Shown here: positions 59,801-64,000 of the stretch, in pieces
Layout: every line of letters starts with the position of its first letter
Position numbering within the stretch: the stretch's first letter is position 1
Assembly (NCBI GenBank): GCA_015680685.1
Contig: MNCI01018365.1
Coordinates: 189,000 to 252,999 of the forward strand
Source of the DNA: Gnetum montanum
Lineage: Eukaryota; Streptophyta; Gnetopsida; Gnetales; Gnetaceae
Direction of reading: 5' to 3'
DNA: 64,000 nucleotides
Translations under genes and position numbers: made by a program
The notes under the pieces: model-generated
What the model was told of the DNA's origin: nothing
The model's input: the letters and a program-made list of their open reading frames with translations, nothing else
The model's database searches: none

Positions 59801-60932
59801 TTTGACAGCTTTTGTATTGCAAGTACCAATAATTCTAGGCATACATCAAGCAAACTAAAGATCATGCCACCCTTAACAAACTTGTTTGGAAAACAAAATT
59901 TGCATTTATTCAAAAACTACCTAAGTTAAATGAATAGCAAAGAAACATCCAATATAATAATAATAAAAGTTAGAAACAAATTTAAAACATATACCAAACA
60001 TTAAGAGATGCAATAGCCAAAAATTTTGAAGCAGAATAATGAAAAACAAAATTGAAAACTTTTGCTTAAATGGCACACCTTTCCTTCTGAAATCGCATTC
60101 ACAGCCTCTGAAATAGAACAGAATCCTTTTGAAGGGATATCAAGGTCATCATCATCTTCACTAATAAAAAACTGATTGGTGTCTGAAGTTATCTCTGCCT
60201 GAACAGTTCCAAAAGCTAATGCATCTGTCTGCAATTCAAAAGGTGTTGTTAAGTCCTTGCCCAAGCCTACAATCTTGCAGCCTTCTTTTGTGACCAGATT
60301 TGGTATCTCGATTATAGAAGAACTGGTCTCTTCATTGTTGTTGGCCCTATTCTGCTCTGAACATTTAATTTTTGGGAATGTTGAGCGCCGATTTATAAAG
60401 AATGAATAATTTCTTGGCAGGGCTTTGCATATCCTGATGGACCTAGTCCCTTGGAAAGTTGAGATATAACCCTTAACACTGACATCCAAAAACCAAAAAG
60501 TGGTTAAATATCACTTAAAAGTTTTTAAAAATTCGTTGCCAAGCTGGCATCTTTGTATCATCTCACCATATACATAACTTATCATTAGTGAATGCACATG
60601 TTACATAATACCTATACAGTTTAGTTGGAATAAGAACTAACTCATTCTGCTTTAACTAAGATTCATGTCAGTATTTTCAGAGAATAGATATTATCCTAAT
60701 AGAGAACCAGTTGTGTAGGGACAATTTCGATCGAAGCATTTAATCAGAATTTTGCGAGAAAAAAGTGGATTCAGAAAATATTTGTTTGATTTATCACTCT
60801 CACAAATCAAGAAGCTAAAGAACTAACTCAAATCGCTGTGAGAACCTAGAGAATGGCTTGCCAAATTAAATTCTTGAATAAATGTGCTTACCTCCATCTC
60901 CCTCGACTAGATACAGAACCAAGCAAATCCAT
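56823..60932 (-). CDS. RIBA: Bifunctional riboflavin biosynthesis protein, RIBA1-type (DHBP synthase / GTP cyclohydrolase II)
   Basis: It makes both starting compounds of riboflavin: 3,4-dihydroxy-2-butanone 4-phosphate from ribulose 5-phosphate, and the pyrimidine precursor from GTP, in the plastid. Coding exons (minus strand): 60,932-60,892; 60,478-60,079; 58,717-58,496; 58,387-58,065; 57,946-57,817; 57,515-57,219; 57,056-56,823. All introns are GT-AG and the sum is 1,647 bp, 548 residues plus stop, without an internal stop. Residues 1 to about 130 are variable and Ser/Arg-rich at the start, fitting a transit peptide. The RibB domain has [10 protein letters not shown] (153-162), TTTGVSA and GHTEA (274-278). 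The RibA domain has zinc ligands Cys389, Cys400 and Cys402 (HSEC..CDCG), then [10 protein letters not shown] and AYNLQDEG. Both domains look complete, unlike the degenerate RIBA2 and RIBA3 paralogues of Arabidopsis. The ATG at 60,932-60,930 is chosen because it continues the frame across the first intron. Confidence 0.93.
58718..60078 (-). other. Intron 2 of RIBA (largest, 1,361 bp)
   Basis: Donor GTGTGCC and acceptor TTTGAAAG; phase 0. It is AT-rich and no element was recognised inside. An open frame of 95 codons on the plus strand at 59,027-59,314 has no family resemblance. Confidence 0.8.
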
Positions 60933-60937
60933 TGCCT
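60892..60937 (-). other. First coding exon of RIBA with 5' UTR end
   Basis: The exon begins at an acceptor TTTTGCAG, followed by five untranslated bases (AGGCA) and the start codon in AGGCAATGGA context. It encodes 13 codons plus two bases and ends at donor GTAAGC. Confidence 0.75.
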
Positions 60938-61890
60938 CTGCAAAATTATTTGGTTCAAGTTTAGCGAAAAAGAAAACGATAAAACACATTTGAGAAAAAA
61001 TACACAATTAACAATATGTACAAAATCCCAAATTAAATTTTAAAATGAGAAAATTTAATTATACGTGAATGATTCAACTGGATCATTCCTTGGTCCTTAT
61101 TAGTCTATGCGGATCATTAGTCCTCGCTGTAAACACACAAATTTGTTCCAGGAATCCACCATATCACTCAGTCCACCCTAGTTCATACTATCATATGTAA
61201 ATATTTGCAAGCAGAACATTATTCTAATTAGTATTTAGCTAGGTGACCATTGTTGAAATGTGTTATGTGCACATCAAATAAGCCGCATCAAAAAAGTGGG
61301 GACTGATTTAGTGCTTAACGCATTTTAAGTTTTCGTGCAAATGATACAAACGATTATTTGACCAGCTTGCAACATGCATGCTATTCTTTGACGCTAAATT
61401 AATGTGCAAGAAAAAAGACCAAGGAAATAAGAAAAATAGACTTCAAACAACACACAAATTTTAGGATCATAATTATCTTCTGAGAATACTCTTACTATGA
61501 TAAGATTCCTGAAAATAAATAGGCCCCTATAGAAACGCAATGATGTAATTTGTTCAGAATTACCCATATACACATTCAGATCATTAGAATCAGAAACGCA
61601 ACATTTTTTGCGACGTACTAAACAATTGCCACATGCCATCTTAAAACTGAGCATCCATAGCCATGCACCCTGCCCACCAGAAGCACAACTGGATCCCTAA
61701 TTTCATGAACATTAATCACGACGGCATGTTCTTTTGACATCAAACATAAAATACAGACCCAGAAGAAGCCATATACATAATCCGGGAACACGATTGCGTT
61801 GTTAACATAATTGTTTAAGGGTTTCAGAGTCAATCCAGTCAAGCTTGAAGAAATATAGAACATAATTAACAAAGAACGACAAGGACTAAC

Positions 61891-62035
61891 CTGAAAAACG
61901 AAATAAAAAATAGGGAGCTGATGGAGATTAAGTGATTAACTGAACCCGGATGCGCAGCTGAAATTAAAATAACAACGCTGCAGAAGCAGGGGCCTTGAAT
62001 TTGTCACCAATGTTGGAGAATAGGCAGCCTGGATC
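61891..62035 (-). promoter_or_regulatory. Probable 5' UTR exon and core promoter side of RIBA
   Basis: The minus strand has CGTTTTTCAG with donor GTTAGTCC at 61,891/61,890, giving a leader intron of about 950 bp before the first coding exon. C/T-rich leader sequence precedes it, and a TTATAAGA word lies upstream at about 62,040-62,050. The transcript start was not determined. Leader introns are common in plant housekeeping genes. Confidence 0.45.
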
Positions 62036-62059
62036 TGTGTCTTATAACAGAATGAATGA

Positions 62060-62589
62060 AGAAATTTTGCTTGGACGAGAGGGCGCGGGCAAATATCGAA
62101 TTTACGCGGAAAAACGATATCTGTTCATAATTGGCGGCCGCCCATTTTCGGCAGTCTCAGCAGAAGGAACGTTAGATGCACGGAATTGAATCAAATATTG
62201 TCTGGACTACGGCTGACAAAGTCTGCAATGGAATTTTAAAATACCAAAACAAGCAAGGGTTTCATTAAATACCAAACCAAGCATGGGTTTCCATTATGGG
62301 AAAAAAGCAATAGCTCGGATCACGATAGATGAGGCCCACGGATCTGGCCCTAAAGCAACTTTTGGATCCCATGTTTTTTGCATGTAACGCTATTCATGGA
62401 AACAAACTCAAGCAACCAAGATTTTTAGGAAATCTAATGCTTACTTTTGCATGAATTTTATTTTAATTTTTTTAATTTTTGTTTTAGCAGAGAGGCTACC
62501 TAGCAATAATTTGTAATTCTAAATAATATATAGTCTATAATATTTAGGGATCTCATCGCAATACAAAATAAGATTCTATCTATAACACT
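62060..62589. other. Upstream region of RIBA, no gene
   Basis: It holds a short GC-rich part (62,075-62,160, including GGCGGCCGCC) that could belong to the RIBA promoter, then AT-rich DNA. No coding sense is recognised. Confidence 0.45.
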
Positions 62590-64000
62590 ATAGGTCATGG
62601 GTTTAATTCAACTGGGCAGGTTGGCGCTCTTTTCTTCCGTTGGGCGTCGCTGCGCTGCCAAGCCCTCCTGCGCTCCGCCTCCTGCAGTGCCGTCGTCGCC
62701 ATCGCTCGCCCAGTGTTTGGTGGGGAGCAAGGCAGCTTTGACGTTACCGGCTAACCCCATCGCGATTTCTGTTTTTCTTGGCCATTTTTATCTTTCTGCC
62801 ACGTTGTTCGGGTCTGGGTCCTTGCTCGCGGTGGGTGGACACGCACACTAGTGGTGAAGGTTTTTTCTGCAATCAAGGTTGCAGAACGGTGTCAAGAAAG
62901 CAAGCGGCCCAGGCGTGGGCAAGTCACAATGATGGATTCAGCTTCAGCTTCTGCATCTCCTCAGGGAAGTTCATCTACCTCACCCCAAATTGATTTTCTT
63001 TTATCAGATGATATTTTTGAAGTAGTTTCTAAAGATTTCACATCTCGTTTTTTGTTTTTTTCAAATTGTGGGGTTTTTACCATGGTCCCCAAGTTTAAAC
63101 ACTCAAGTCCATAGCCTCCTTCTGCCCCATGGCATTCAGGTTTCTCATGCTCGTTACTACGCTCGTCATTTCATTTTGGTAGAATTCTCTGATGCTTCCC
63201 AAGTCGAAAAGGCTCTCTCAAAAAAAATTTCCAACTAGAAATGCAACCCTAATCGCACGCACCTGGAGTTTGACTTTAATGTCAATGACCCGACTTTTAA
63301 TATAATTCCTTGTTATGTAGAACTACCCAATCTTCCACTCATTTTCTCCTCTATTGAGAGGGACATTGTTAGCACCCTGGGCCCTATTATTTCCGATCAT
63401 TGTACAGCGATCAATGGAACTCAAATTCGCCGTTATTGTATTGAACTGGATATAGCCCATCGGAAGACCTCATTAACCCTCGAAGCTGGTGGAAAACTCT
63501 TCATCCAAAAAGCGGACTATTTTTACCTTCCAAACTCATGTAGCTATTGTCACAGGGTTGAGCATCATATCTCGGCGTGTCCTATCCTAGCCAGGAAGAA
63601 ACAACCTGTAGCATCTCAGAAGACTCGTTCCCCAGTCACACCACTAGTAGGTCCATCCTCAGTATCCTTTAAATTTGAATCTCCTCCCCCAACAACTCCT
63701 AAATCCTCCTCTTAGTCTAGCCTCTCCAAGCTATAGAAACAACAGTAAGGTACTCACACCTCCACCCAGGTCATCCCTTTAAACGTTGTCAAGAACTCAT
63801 TCTCGGAGGATGAGTTCATGGTGGCCAGTGGAAGGAAACGAGTCAAAGCTTCCTTTCGTTCTACTTCTCCCTCCAACTCCTCTTCACTAGACACTTCCAT
63901 GGCCCTTGTCCCCACCAACAATTCCTTTGCCCTCCTATCAGGAACAAAGGAAACTGATACTTCGACTCCCAAACCTTTTGTTGCCCTCCCATCCAACCTA
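62590..64000 (+). mobile_element. L1-type LINE, 5' UTR and ORF1 (runs off the window)
   Basis: A GC-rich, CpG-containing stretch (62,610-62,920) fits the internal promoter of a plant L1. ORF1 follows on the plus strand. ORF2 with endonuclease and RT would lie beyond the window. The left end is approximate and no target duplication could be tested. Confidence 0.7.
62931..64000 (+). pseudogene. L1 ORF1 (DUF4283 and zinc-knuckle RNA-binding protein), broken
   Basis: The likely start is ATGATGGATTCAGC at 62,931. The frame moves near 63,090-63,110, after which RYYARHFILVEFSDASQVEKAL (in part) is readable at 63,150-63,215, the RRM-like part of plant L1 ORF1. A stop at about 63,235 (TCCAACTAG) follows. 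FNVNDPTFNIIPCYVELPNLP and GPIISDHC follow, then the knuckle CSYCHRVEHHISAC at 63,539-63,580 (C-x2-C-x4-H-x4-C). The Ser/Pro-rich tail after it also has stops. ORF1 proteins bind the element RNA. Confidence 0.72.

Overview
This is a stretch of an AT-rich plant nuclear genome. It holds one convincing intact host gene and a thick pile-up of decayed transposable elements. The host gene is a multi-exon RIBA-type riboflavin biosynthesis gene on the minus strand (56.8-62.0 kb). The density of old Ty3/Gypsy and Ty1/Copia elements, an endogenous caulimovirid-like relic and long introns suggest a large plant genome, possibly a gymnosperm. That assignment is inference; no species marker was recognised.

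Layout. (1) 1-74 and 10,117-12,960: one decayed LINE on the minus strand, split by an Athila-like Gypsy element (F1-1, 75-10,116) with two LTRs, a tRNA-Asp-type primer site, gag, protease, RT, RNase H and integrase, all with stops. (2) 13,576-about 27,830: a second copy of that family (F1-2), plus strand. It is interrupted by a complete but dead Copia element on the minus strand (14,675-20,895) and has lost its 3' LTR. (3) 29,375-35,290: a minus-strand Athila-like element (A) lacking integrase, bracketed by a direct repeat of about 200 bp. (4) 35,400-38,990: a minus-strand Tat-lineage Gypsy pol (B) with the extra archaeal-type RNase H. (5) 39,430-46,080: a plus-strand Tat/Ogre-like element (C). 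Its LTR-like leader carries a hairpin-forming minisatellite, and it is split by a CpG-rich solo LTR (41,633-42,607) that contains the 226-base assembly gap. (6) 46,338-47,860: an endogenous pararetrovirus relic joined inside RT to a chromodomain-bearing Gypsy relic (E, 47,862-50,665). (7) 52,721-53,823: a CCR4/Nocturnin-like deadenylase pseudogene. (8) 56,823-61,990: the RIBA gene. (9) 62,590-end: the 5' part of an L1-type LINE, plus strand.

How the parts relate. The order of events can be partly read from nesting: LINE, then F1-1; F1-2, then Copia; C, then solo LTR. Stops in the elements are mostly TAG where the family has Gln or Trp, as expected from decay of methylated cytosines. The solo LTR and the L1 5' region are still CpG-rich and look younger. 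RIBA has a continuous 548-residue reading frame over seven coding exons with canonical splice sites and both catalytic domains intact, so it is probably functional.

Limits. All element families were recognised by eye from translated motifs. Boundaries given as approximate, lineage names and all protein family calls need database searches to confirm.
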